DNA from: Candidatus Gemmiger stercoravium
GTDB taxonomy: Bacteria > Bacillota > Clostridia > Oscillospirales > Ruminococcaceae
Reading direction: 5' to 3'
Length of the DNA: 57,448 nucleotides
Assembly (NCBI GenBank): GCA_019119835.1
Contig: DWWE01000007.1
Coordinates: 1 to 57,448, forward strand
The notes beneath the pieces are model-generated. The model did not search any database. It was given only the letters and a program-made list of their open reading frames with translations, and was not told the DNA's origin. The first letter of the stretch is position 1, and the number at the start of each line of letters is the position of its first letter. Positions 34,043 through 41,786 of this stretch are shown in pieces. The translations under genes and the position numbers were made by a program.

Positions 34043-34873
34043 TCACTGCACCAGGGCGGACAGAAGGTATAAAACGGCGATGTGCGCCGGATAGAACAGG
34101 TAAAAGAAATTGCGCATTCCCCTGCCCCGCTCACCGTTATACAAAAGCATCGGGATCGCCGCCAGCCCCATCAGGCTCTGGACCTTGTCCCCGGAAAGGT
34201 ACACCACGCCGGACAAAAGCAGCAGGGCTGCAATCTGCGCGGCCCGGTGGGCCCGGAACATGTAGAAAAGAACGCCCAGCGCCACCATAAAAACGCCGCC
34301 TTCCACCGTCAGAATGTTGGGGACCAGCAGCGCGGCGGCGGCAAGCAGCCGAATCAGCGCCGGGGAGACATCCTCCCGAAAGGAGAGCAGGGCCACAAGA
34401 TAGATGGGCAGCGCACAGAGGACCGGCACCAATCCCCCGCCGACCGCCTGCAGAATCATTCGCGGGCTGCGGGTGCGGATGCCTTCCCGCAGCCAATCCC
34501 AAAACAGCATATAGAGCCCTGCCACAAAAAAGGTGCTGAAGGCGTTGTTCATCAGCACCACCTGCTCGTTGGGGACCAGGCGCTGCAGAATAAAGGTCAG
34601 GAGAGTCATTCCCCAGCTGGCCAAAAGCAGGCGGCCGAGATAGCGCCGGCGGCTGTGGGTATAGTGGAAGCTCTCGGCCGCGGCGAACAAAAAGATCGGA
34701 AAGACGAGCCGCCCTGCCATGGTCAGCCACAGCGGCGCGCCGGCAAAGACGAACATCTGATGGATGTGGTCCATCACCATCAGCACGACCGCCAGCAGTT
34801 TCAGGGCGGTCGCGCTCAGGCACTGCCAGCCGGGGCGCACCCGGGCAGCGGTTCGGATTGCTTGGGGTTCCAT
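34043..34873 (-). CDS. TraX family membrane protein
   Basis: 276-residue polytopic membrane protein of the TraX family. Typical signatures are the first helix LKLLAVVLMVMDHIHQMFVF, GRLVFPIFLFAAAESFHYTHS, RRRYLGRLLLASWGMTLL and the C-terminal NFFYLFYPAHIAVLYLL. F-plasmid TraX acetylates pilin; chromosomal homologues are acyltransferase-3-like proteins of unknown substrate. The ATG at 34873 overlaps the stop of the XRE gene (TGATG) after GGGGGGAG, so the two are translationally coupled. Confidence 0.88.
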   Translation of the reverse strand: MEPQAIRTAARVRPGWQCLSATALKLLAVVLMVMDHIHQMFVFAGAPLWLTMAGRLVFPIFLFAAAESFHYTHSRRRYLGRLLLASWGMTLLTFILQRLVPNEQVVLMNNAFSTFFVAGLYMLFWDWLREGIRTRSPRMILQAVGGGLVPVLCALPIYLVALLSFREDVSPALIRLLAAAALLVPNILTVEGGVFMVALGVLFYMFRAHRAAQIAALLLLSGVVYLSGDKVQSLMGLAAIPMLLYNGERGRGMRNFFYLFYPAHIAVLYLLSALVQ

Positions 34874-35268
34874 CAGTTCTCCCCCCTTCCGGTGCTGTCT
34901 TCTGCCTTCCCCGCCCGGGGTTCGACGTTCTGCAGGAGCTCTTCGGCCGAGATGCCGTAGAGCTTGGCCAGGGACAGCAGGTTGGAGGTGCTGGGGTCCA
35001 CCACACCGTTTTCCCATTTGGATACAGCCTGCCGGCTGACCCCCAGCGTTTCGGCAACGAATTCCTGGGTCATTTTGCAGCGCAGCCGCTGCGCTTTGAG
35101 CTCCTCCCCCAGTGTGCGCTTGATGACCTTCTTTTCCTCCCGGACTTCCTTGGAATGAATGTACTTCCTCAATGCCTTGATGACCAGCACGAGGAGATAG
35201 ATCCCGACGCCGATCACCGCTGCCATGAACAGCAGGTACAGGACGGCCGCCAATCGTATGAACGCCAT
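34873..35268 (-). CDS. Membrane-anchored XRE-family regulator
   Basis: 131-residue protein with an N-terminal transmembrane helix (FIRLAAVLYLLFMAAVIGVG, continuing to IYLLVLVI), a short basic/charged coil (about residues 32-55) and a C-terminal XRE helix-turn-helix (TLGEELKAQRLRCKMTQEFV, then LGVSRQAVSKWENG). The DNA-binding domain should face the cytoplasm, tethered to the membrane. AAAGGAG precedes the ATG at 35268. It is coupled to traX by a TGATG overlap, which suggests control of or by that membrane protein. Confidence 0.85.
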   Translation of the reverse strand: MAFIRLAAVLYLLFMAAVIGVGIYLLVLVIKALRKYIHSKEVREEKKVIKRTLGEELKAQRLRCKMTQEFVAETLGVSRQAVSKWENGVVDPSTSNLLSLAKLYGISAEELLQNVEPRAGKAEDSTGRGEN

Positions 35269-35299
35269 GTGTCTGACTCCTTTCAAATTGGATGTCTCC

Positions 35300-35328
35300 A
35301 TTGTAGCGGCAAAGAGGTGTTGCGTCCA
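35300..35328 (-). promoter_or_regulatory. Possible promoter of the XRE-traX operon
   Basis: Minus strand: TGGACG (35323-35328), 17-bp spacer, TACAAT (35300-35305). Confidence 0.55.
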
Positions 35329-35344
35329 GCATCTATCGCGCACT

Positions 35345-35732
35345 TATCGGTTGCCATGCGGTTTCCCTGCGTGTTTTTGCCGTCCGGGCACTGTTTTGCT
35401 GCGTGGCCGCCGCCCCTTGTGCGCACAGCCGATGAAGGGCGGCAGACGCACCCCGGTCAGACATAAACACGGTTGAAATCCCGCATGCCTCCTGCCGGCG
35501 TTCGCCCGACAAGTTTGGCGGACACCATGATTATAAATTCCGGTAGCATCAACCGGTCAAGCCCGCCTTTTTGAATTTTTTGTAAAACGAACGTGAGTTT
35601 TATGCGCTTTTGTATTGTTGGGGTGCAGGTCTGCCGGGGGAAGGCAGCATCACTTCAGCAAGGTAAGCCGGGCAGAGGCACCGGATGTCCCGCATGGTCG
35701 AAGAGCAGGCTGCAAAGAGACGATTGACAGCA
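35345..35732. other. Intergenic stretch with no gene seen
   Basis: From the XRE promoter to the terminator of the flavin reductase no reading frame has a ribosome site or a recognisable product. An AT-rich patch lies near 35,571-35,625 and includes a short CCGGT/ACCGG hairpin upstream (about 35,541-35,558). No tRNA or known RNA motif was identified. Confidence 0.4.
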
Positions 35733-35770
35733 AAGCACCTCGCCGAACAGTCATCCGACGGGGTGCTTTG
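35733..35770 (-). terminator. Probable terminator after the flavin reductase
   Basis: Minus strand: AAAGCACC arms with wobble-extended pairing across a short loop, ending in GCTTTGCTG; the T-run is weak. Located 20 nt after the stop. Confidence 0.5.
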
Positions 35771-35789
35771 GGTTTGCCTGGCAGGCTGC

Positions 35790-36347
35790 TTATTTCAGTT
35801 TTGCGCCATCATAGAAGGCCTGGCCGACATTCTCACCCAGGACCCGGTAGGTGTTGGCCACCGGATCAAAGGAGATCGGGCGCAGCTTGGCAGCGTCCGG
35901 TTTGCCGTCTGCGTCAAGGATGCTTTCGTCGGCGGTGACGTTGACGATCTCACCGATGATATTGCCATCCTCGTTGTGCTTGAGATAACGGCATTCCAGG
36001 GTCAGCGGCAGCTCGTCGAACAGCGGGGCGTCCACCTTGCTGCTTTTGGTCACATGCCAGCCGGTCTTTGCGAGCTTGTCGGACGTATCGTTGCCCGAGA
36101 CCATCCCCACATAGTCGCAGGCAGCCATCTGGTCGGCGGTGGCAAAGCTGACGGTGAAGGCTTCCCGTTCCTCAATGTTGTGGGTGGTCTTGTGCCCGGC
36201 GCTCAGGCAGAGCACCACCTGGTCGCTGTCGTACAACCCGCCCCAGGCCGCGTTCATTGCGTTGGGGGTGCCGTCGGGGTTATAGGTGCCTACAATCAAC
36301 ACCGGCAGCGGATACAGCCAGGGCTTTTTGCCAAAATCTTTGCGCAT
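35790..36347 (-). CDS. Flavin reductase-like (flavoredoxin) protein
   Basis: 185-residue FMN-binding split-barrel protein. Family features include VLIVGTYNPDGTPNAMNAAW, HKTTHNIEEREAFTVSFAT, GMVSGNDTSDKLAKTGWHV and PLTLECRYLKHNEDG. Such proteins bind FMN and move electrons in anaerobes; the partner is not known. The ATG at 36347 has AAGGAG 9 nt upstream, better than a TTG that abuts the same site. It stands 38 nt after the aldo/keto reductase remnant and was probably transcribed with it. Confidence 0.87.
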   Translation of the reverse strand: MRKDFGKKPWLYPLPVLIVGTYNPDGTPNAMNAAWGGLYDSDQVVLCLSAGHKTTHNIEEREAFTVSFATADQMAACDYVGMVSGNDTSDKLAKTGWHVTKSSKVDAPLFDELPLTLECRYLKHNEDGNIIGEIVNVTADESILDADGKPDAAKLRPISFDPVANTYRVLGENVGQAFYDGAKLK

Positions 36348-36385
36348 AACAGACAACTCCTTTTCTGTGTTATCATCCGGACGCT

Positions 36386-36904
36386 TTACGGCTGGGCGTC
36401 GAGATCGATCTTCATCCCGGCGTAGGCAGCTTCCTGCTCAGGGTTCGGATTGTAATAGCGGACATTCTTGTTGATCTTTTCGACCGCAGCCATCTCGTCG
36501 GCCGTCAGCTCAAAGTCGAAGATGTCGGCATTCGCCTTGATGTGGTCGGGGTTGGTGGAACCGGGGATGACGGTGGTGCCCCGCTGCACATGCCAGCGCA
36601 GGATGATCTGGGCGTTGGATTTGCCGTACTTTTTGGCCAGTTCGGTGAACACCGGCTCATTCAGCAGCGCCTTATCGCCGTGGCCGAGGGGATACCAGGC
36701 CACCATCCGGGTACCGTATTCCTTCAAGCGATCCCTCGTTTTGGTGTCGGTGTAATAGGGGTGGCTTTCCAGCTGGATGACATGGGGCTTGATCTCGGCG
36801 TGAGCCAGCAGGTCTTCGAGCTTTTCGTCGTGGAAGTTGGAGATGCCGATGGCCTTGACTTTGCCCGCCTTGCAGGCTGCTTCCAGCAGCTTGTATATGA
36901 TCGA
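36386..36904 (-). pseudogene. Aldo/keto reductase remnant, 5' end missing
   Basis: About 170 residues of an aldo/keto reductase, from the segment LLEAACKAGKVKAIGISNFH through QLESHPYYTDTKTRDRLKEY, RGTTVIPGSTNPDHIKANAD and a short C-terminus. Family members are about 270-320 residues, and here the N-terminal third that carries the catalytic Asp, Tyr and Lys is absent. The reading frame runs a few codons upstream into sequence that, on the other strand, codes for an AraC regulator. No ribosome site precedes the first available ATG. It cannot be a functional reductase unless the join is an assembly artefact. Confidence 0.82.
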
Positions 36905-36911
36905 ATTCGGG

Positions 36912-37952
36912 CGCACCCACACCCGTCCCCTGCTGCTGGGGGCGCCGCTGGGCCTGATGTGGTGCGCCGCCTTTGAATACCAGGAAGGTTCGCTCTACCG
37001 CAGCCATCTGATCGGCCCGGTGTTCAATACCGAGATTACCCGACATGCATTGGAGGAGCAGTTCAAGCAGTATGAGATCTCTGTCAGCTTCAAGATCCGC
37101 ATTTTCAATGTACTGCCCACCCTGCCCATTCTGTCCACGGTTTTGATGCTGCAATATGGTCTGATGCTGCATTACTGTGTCACCGGCAAAAAGCTGCAGC
37201 GCAGCGATATCGAGATGCAGCAGGCTGATTTGGCAAACACCAGGCGCAGCCTGAAGCCGGAATATATCCCCCGTGACCGGCACAAGGTCTATGAAGGGGA
37301 ACGCGCATTGCTGCGGATGGTGCGGGAGGGGGATCTCGACTACCGCAAAGTGCTGGAGAAGGCCACCCAACTCTCCCCCGGCGTGCGGGTGAGCAACGGC
37401 CAGCCGGTCATGCAGGCGCTGGTCACCGGCGTGACCTTTGCCGCACTGTGTACGCGGGCGGCCATTGAGGGCGGGTTATCCCCCGACGCGGCCTACACGG
37501 TGGGGGACGGTTACGTCCAGAGTATGATCCAGTGCGACAATGTGGCCGAGATGGGGAGCCTGATCAATACGATGTACGCCGATTTTATCGAAAGGGTCCA
37601 CAAAAGCCGCCAGAACCCAGCGATTTCGCCGCTTGTCCGCCGATGCTGCGATTACATTGAACTGCACCTGGAAGAACCGTTGACCCTGGCGGTTCTGGCC
37701 AAAGAGATGGGATATACCGAGTACTATCTTTCCCGCCGGTTCAAACAGGAAATGAAGGTCAACATCAACGAATACGTTCGCTTTGCCCGCATCGAGCGGG
37801 CCAAAACGCTGCTGGAAGCCAGCGAACTTTCGGTGGCCGAGGTCGCAGCACGGCTGCAATTTTGTTCCGGCAGCCATTTTTCCCAGGTGTTCCAGCAGGT
37901 GGCTGGCTGCACGCCGCGCCAGTGGCGCGGCAAGAACAGCGCAAACACATGA
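36912..37952 (+). pseudogene. AraC family regulator remnant, 5' end missing
   Basis: Frame homologous to the complete regulator at 52152-53363: for example LLLGAPLGLMWCAAFEYQEG aligns with LLLGTSLGLVWGAAFERED-type sequence there, and the C-terminus has a full AraC helix-turn-helix pair (DYIELHLEEPLTLAVLAKEM, YYLSRRFKQEMKVNINEYVR, CSGSHFSQVFQQVAG). Roughly the first 65-70 residues of the sensor domain are lost where the sequence switches to antisense aldo/keto reductase. The frame is open further upstream (ATG at 36837), but that part is unrelated and lacks a ribosome site. Confidence 0.8.
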
Positions 37953-38040
37953 CAGTTTTGCAATTTTTGACTTCACTGCCAAGGTCGTACAGGGCGTGTA
38001 ATCCCACAAAGTGGAGGTCTGCATCAAATCCTGTACATGG

Positions 38041-38067
38041 TGGCGCAGACGATGGAATGCTGCGCCA
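38041..38067 (+). terminator. Hairpin after the AraC remnant
   Basis: Perfect 8-bp TGGCGCAG/CTGCGCCA stem with an 11-nt loop, without a clear T-run. Function as a plus-strand terminator is uncertain. Confidence 0.35.
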
Positions 38068-38074
38068 TAGCAAA

Positions 38075-38119
38075 CCAAAACACCCCCTGGCGCAGTGTTT
38101 GTCTGCGTCAGGGGGTGTT
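38075..38119 (-). terminator. Terminator of the rhamnose operon
   Basis: Minus strand: a long stem built from ACACCCCCTG(A)CGCAG and CTGCGCCAGGGGGTGT, followed by TTTTGGTTTG. It lies 50 nt after the fucO stop. Confidence 0.88.
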
Positions 38120-38169
38120 GATTGGCTACGTTTTTGTCCGCTCATTCACAGCGGCCGCACCCGCCAGGC

Positions 38170-39318
38170 TTACAGCAGGCTGCGGTACAGCGCGGCGATC
38201 TCCTCCACGCTGGTGTCGCGGGGGTTGCCGGGGCAGCAGGCATCGGCAAAGGCGGACTCGGACAGGAACTGCACGTCCTCCTCCTTCAAAATGCCCTTCA
38301 GGTCGGTGGGGATGCCCACGTCGGCGCTCAGCTGCTTGACAGCGGCGATGGCGGCGTCGGCGGCTTCCTCGTCGCTCATGGCGTCGATGCCCGCAACCCC
38401 CATGGCCTTGCCGATGGCACGGTAGCGGCCGCCCGCCACGCTCTTGTTATATTCCAGGCCGGTGGGCAGGATGATGGCGCAGGCCACGCCGTGGGGCGTG
38501 TCATACAGGGCGCTCAGACCGTGGGCCATGCTGTGGACGATGCCCAGGCCCACGTTGGAGAAGCCCATGCCCGCGATGTACTGGCCCAGCGCCATGCCCT
38601 CGCGGCCCTCGGGGGTGTTCTGGACGGCGCCGCGCAGATTCTCGGAGATCAGGCGGATGGCCTCCAGGTGGAACATGTCGGAAATGACGCAGGCGCCCTT
38701 GGTGATATATCCCTCAATGGCGTGGGTCAGCGCGTCCATGCCGGTGGCGGCGGTCAGCCCTTTGGGCATCGAAGCCATCATATCGGGGTCCACCACGGCA
38801 ATCTCGGGGATGTCGTTGGTGTCCACGCAGACGAACTTGCGCTTTTTCTCCACGTCGGTGATGACGTAGTTGATGGTGACCTCGGCGGCGGTGCCGGCGG
38901 TGGTGGGCACCGCGATGGTGAACACCGCGTGCTTTTTGGTGGGGGCGACGCCTTCCAGGCTGCGCACATCGGCAAACTCCGGGTTGTTGGCGATGATGCC
39001 GATGGCTTTGGCGGTATCCATGGCGGAGCCGCCGCCGATGGCGATGATGCAATCGGCGCCGGAGTTGTTGAAGGCAGCCACGCCGGTCTGCACGTTCTCA
39101 ATGGTGGGGTTGGCCTTGATGTTGGAGTAGACCTCGTAGGGGAACGCGGCGGCATCCAGCAGAGCGGTGACTTTGCCGGTGACGCCGAACTTGATCAGGT
39201 CAGGGTCCGAGCAGACGAACGCCTTCTTGTACCCGCGGGCGTTCAGCTCAGGCAGGATGTTTTCGATGGCGCCGTGGCCATGGTAGGAGATGGTGTTGAG
39301 GACGATGCGGCTTACCAT
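38170..39318 (-). CDS. fucO: Lactaldehyde reductase (iron-containing alcohol dehydrogenase)
   Basis: 382-residue group III iron-dependent alcohol dehydrogenase that reduces L-lactaldehyde to L-1,2-propanediol with NADH. Seen are the nucleotide-binding IAIGGGSAMDTAKAIG, AVPTTAGTAAEVT, and the metal ligands in TGMDALTHAIEGY and GIVHSMAHGLSALYDTPHG. The first residues (MVSRIVLNTISYHGHGAI) match FucO proteins. Position after rhaD fits disposal of the lactaldehyde produced from rhamnulose 1-phosphate. It has its own promoter in a 154-nt gap and a strong terminator. Confidence 0.93.
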   Translation of the reverse strand: MVSRIVLNTISYHGHGAIENILPELNARGYKKAFVCSDPDLIKFGVTGKVTALLDAAAFPYEVYSNIKANPTIENVQTGVAAFNNSGADCIIAIGGGSAMDTAKAIGIIANNPEFADVRSLEGVAPTKKHAVFTIAVPTTAGTAAEVTINYVITDVEKKRKFVCVDTNDIPEIAVVDPDMMASMPKGLTAATGMDALTHAIEGYITKGACVISDMFHLEAIRLISENLRGAVQNTPEGREGMALGQYIAGMGFSNVGLGIVHSMAHGLSALYDTPHGVACAIILPTGLEYNKSVAGGRYRAIGKAMGVAGIDAMSDEEAADAAIAAVKQLSADVGIPTDLKGILKEEDVQFLSESAFADACCPGNPRDTSVEEIAALYRSLL

Positions 39319-39401
39319 AATGATACGCTCCTTTAATAAAGTGTAGGGTATGGAACGGACGAGACTGCACCCGCGCAGACAGGGAAACAGCTGTTATTGT
39401 C

Positions 39402-39430
39402 AGCTTACCATGCCGCGGGCGAAAAGGCAA
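39402..39430 (-). promoter_or_regulatory. Promoter of fucO
   Basis: Minus strand: TTGCCT (39425-39430), 17-bp spacer, TAAGCT (39402-39407). It may let fucO be expressed separately from rhaB. Confidence 0.65.
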
Positions 39431-39472
39431 CCATTCCCATGATAAATTTGCGTAAGGCGGTCCGGACCCGGC

Positions 39473-40300
39473 TCAGTCGAGAAATCCTTCATTCAGCTGC
39501 ACGCCGAAATCCCGGGCGATGGCACGCAGGTCATCGTCCTCGATGGTCTGGCGGATCAGGCCGCCGCCCATGGACAGCACCTTGACATAAATTTCGGCGC
39601 TTTTCTCAATGGTGTGGGCCAGGCCGAAGGTGGTGTCGAAGTCGGGGCCGGAGGCGAACAGCCCGTGCTGGGCCCAGACGGCCGCCTGATAGGTTTTCAT
39701 CTTTTCGCTGGTGGCCATGGCGATGTCTGCGCCGCCGGGCACCATCCAGGGGCAGACGCCCACGCCCTCGGGGAAGACGACCGGGCACTCGGTGGCGGAC
39801 TTCCATAACGCGCGGGTGAAATCCCGGTCGGTCAGCGGCAGGATGTAGGTCAGCGCGATGACGTTGGTGGCGTGGCAGTGGTAGATGACCCGGTTGGCGC
39901 CGTTCGTGGCCGCCTTGCGGACGCTGTGATTCATGAAGTGGCTGGGGAACTCGGATGTGGGGCGTGCGCCATCGGCCAGGCCCCAGACGATGCGCCAGCT
40001 GTCGCCGGCGGCGTTGATCTCGACAATGCCGATGGAGTGGATGGGGTCGGGCTGAACATTGCGGAAGAATTTGCCGGAACCGGTGGTGATGAAGTACTCG
40101 CCGGCCAGGTTGTCGGCCTGGACCCCCATCTTGACCCACTCCCGCGGGGTCTCGTCAAACCAGGGGCGGCAGGCTGCCACATCCTCCCCGGTCATGCGGT
40201 AGGTCAAGTTGCCGCCGTTGCGCTCGTGCCAGCCCTGCAGCCAGCCGTCGTTGCACATGCGGATAAAGCCTTTGACGCAAGGGATATCGTAGAGTTCCAT
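39473..40300 (-). CDS. rhaD: Rhamnulose-1-phosphate aldolase
   Basis: 275-residue zinc class II aldolase that splits L-rhamnulose 1-phosphate into dihydroxyacetone phosphate and L-lactaldehyde. It aligns residue for residue with E. coli RhaD at the active site: zinc ligands His141 and His143 (YHCHATN) and His212 (WAQHGLF), with Glu117 and Glu171 in place. N-terminal CNDGWLQGWHERNGGNLTYR and FITTGSGKFFRN are also typical. Third gene of the rhamnose block. Confidence 0.96.
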   Translation of the reverse strand: MELYDIPCVKGFIRMCNDGWLQGWHERNGGNLTYRMTGEDVAACRPWFDETPREWVKMGVQADNLAGEYFITTGSGKFFRNVQPDPIHSIGIVEINAAGDSWRIVWGLADGARPTSEFPSHFMNHSVRKAATNGANRVIYHCHATNVIALTYILPLTDRDFTRALWKSATECPVVFPEGVGVCPWMVPGGADIAMATSEKMKTYQAAVWAQHGLFASGPDFDTTFGLAHTIEKSAEIYVKVLSMGGGLIRQTIEDDDLRAIARDFGVQLNEGFLD

Positions 40301-40358
40301 GGGATGTCCTTCCTTTCGTGACGTTTCAATCGTTTTTGCTGCGGATGGGAAACGGTCT

Positions 40359-41786
40359 TTATCTTGTGATCACGTCCACCGGCACGTTGAAGATTTTCGC
40401 CACTTTCAAAATGGTGTCGATGTGGCGGCCGGAGGCGGCGGCCATGTGGTGGGTGGGGCCGGCTTCGCTCCAGCGGTTGACAAACTCCCGGGCGCCGCAG
40501 GCAAAGCGGGTGCGCATGTTGGTGTCGCCGAAGGTGAAGATGGGGCCGGCCTCGTTGATGCCCTCCGCCGCCACAAACTTGAAGCGGCCGTCCCTGTCCT
40601 GGGTGATGGCCAGGTAGGTCACGGGGCCGAGATGCGGGTAGAACTGGGTCAGGTAACCGCCGCCAGTCTTGCCGTGGAACACCGGCACGATCTTCATGGT
40701 AGGCTTTTGGGCGGAAATATCGGCATCGCCGGAGCCGGAATGGCCGATGATGCAGATGTCCTTGTCAAAGTCGATGGAATACATCTCGGACAGCTGGCCG
40801 GTGCCCGCGATGGTCTTGAGGATGGACATGGCCATGGCGACCTTAATGTCGCCCTCCACGGCGCAGGCCACCCCCTGCTTGATGAGCATGGAGAAGGCAG
40901 GGATCAGCATGGAATCCAGCACACCGGCCTGGCCCTTGGCAAAGCCATCATAGTGGGAGGCGATGAGGGCGATCTTTTCCTGCTTGACCCAGGCTTCAAA
41001 GGCGACCACATACTTTGCCATCTCCCAGACTTTCTCCACCGTGCCGCCGCCCTCGACGTCGAAGGTGTCCAGGATGTCCTGGGCCTTGGCACGGATGGCT
41101 TCCTTATCGGTGATGTTGTCGGCAATGGCCCACATCTTCTCCCAGTCAAACTGCTTGGTATACAGCCACATGCGGTGGTAGAGGTTGGTCTCGTCGATGT
41201 AGAGGTCCATCATGCCGGGGTAGGGGCGGCCGATCTGGGCGAGGTTCAGGTCCCGGAAGCGGCGGCGCACCTGGGCGGCCCTGCACCAGCTTTCGATCTC
41301 GGTCTGCACGGCGGGGTCGCCGCCCTCCACCACGCCGGTGATAACGGCATGGCGCTTGCCGGCGCGCTCCAGGTCAGCCACCATCTCGCCCACAGCGCCG
41401 CAGGCATACAGCTCACCCAGCCAGGTGGGGGTGTCGGTGTTGGCATAATCGGGGGCGCGGCGCTTCTGGACGTTCACCAGCACCACCGGCACGTCCAGAT
41501 CCCGCACGGCGGGCAGCATGTTGTAGCTGGTGGCGTAGGTCAAAAGCTGCAAAACCACCAGGTCCACATCGGCGGCGCGGAACTTGTCCCCCGCCGTCTG
41601 GGCCAGCTCCTTGGTGGTGACGATGCCGCCGTCCACGATCTCGACGGTGTCAGGAATGATCTTTTTGAAATCGGCATATTGGGCCTGGAACTCCGGCACC
41701 AGGCTGGGGAACTGGGGCAGATAGGCGCCCAGCGCGATGGCGAACACGCCCACGCGGGCTTTGGTCTCTACAAGTGGTTGGGTCAT
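40359..41786 (-). CDS. L-fucose/L-arabinose isomerase family protein, probably the rhamnose isomerase of this operon
   Basis: 475-residue member of the AraA/FucI fold family, not of the TIM-barrel RhaA family. The N-terminal Rossmann-like half has ADVDLVVLQLLTYATSYNML and PVVLVNVQ; the C-terminal half holds likely metal ligands in ACAVEGDIKVAMAM, DICIIGHSG and GPTHHMAAASGRH. Its place between rhaB and rhaD and the absence of RhaA make L-rhamnose to L-rhamnulose isomerisation the expected reaction, but this is inferred from context; arabinose or fucose isomerisation cannot be excluded. The start overlaps the rhaB stop (ATGA) behind AGGAGG. Confidence 0.82.
   Translation of the reverse strand: MTQPLVETKARVGVFAIALGAYLPQFPSLVPEFQAQYADFKKIIPDTVEIVDGGIVTTKELAQTAGDKFRAADVDLVVLQLLTYATSYNMLPAVRDLDVPVVLVNVQKRRAPDYANTDTPTWLGELYACGAVGEMVADLERAGKRHAVITGVVEGGDPAVQTEIESWCRAAQVRRRFRDLNLAQIGRPYPGMMDLYIDETNLYHRMWLYTKQFDWEKMWAIADNITDKEAIRAKAQDILDTFDVEGGGTVEKVWEMAKYVVAFEAWVKQEKIALIASHYDGFAKGQAGVLDSMLIPAFSMLIKQGVACAVEGDIKVAMAMSILKTIAGTGQLSEMYSIDFDKDICIIGHSGSGDADISAQKPTMKIVPVFHGKTGGGYLTQFYPHLGPVTYLAITQDRDGRFKFVAAEGINEAGPIFTFGDTNMRTRFACGAREFVNRWSEAGPTHHMAAASGRHIDTILKVAKIFNVPVDVITR

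Noticed and set aside
33787-34290. 167-codon plus-strand frame downstream of the aminotransferase promoter
   Set aside because: No ribosome site, Arg/Pro-rich composition, and it overlaps both the 21-codon ORF and the end of traX.
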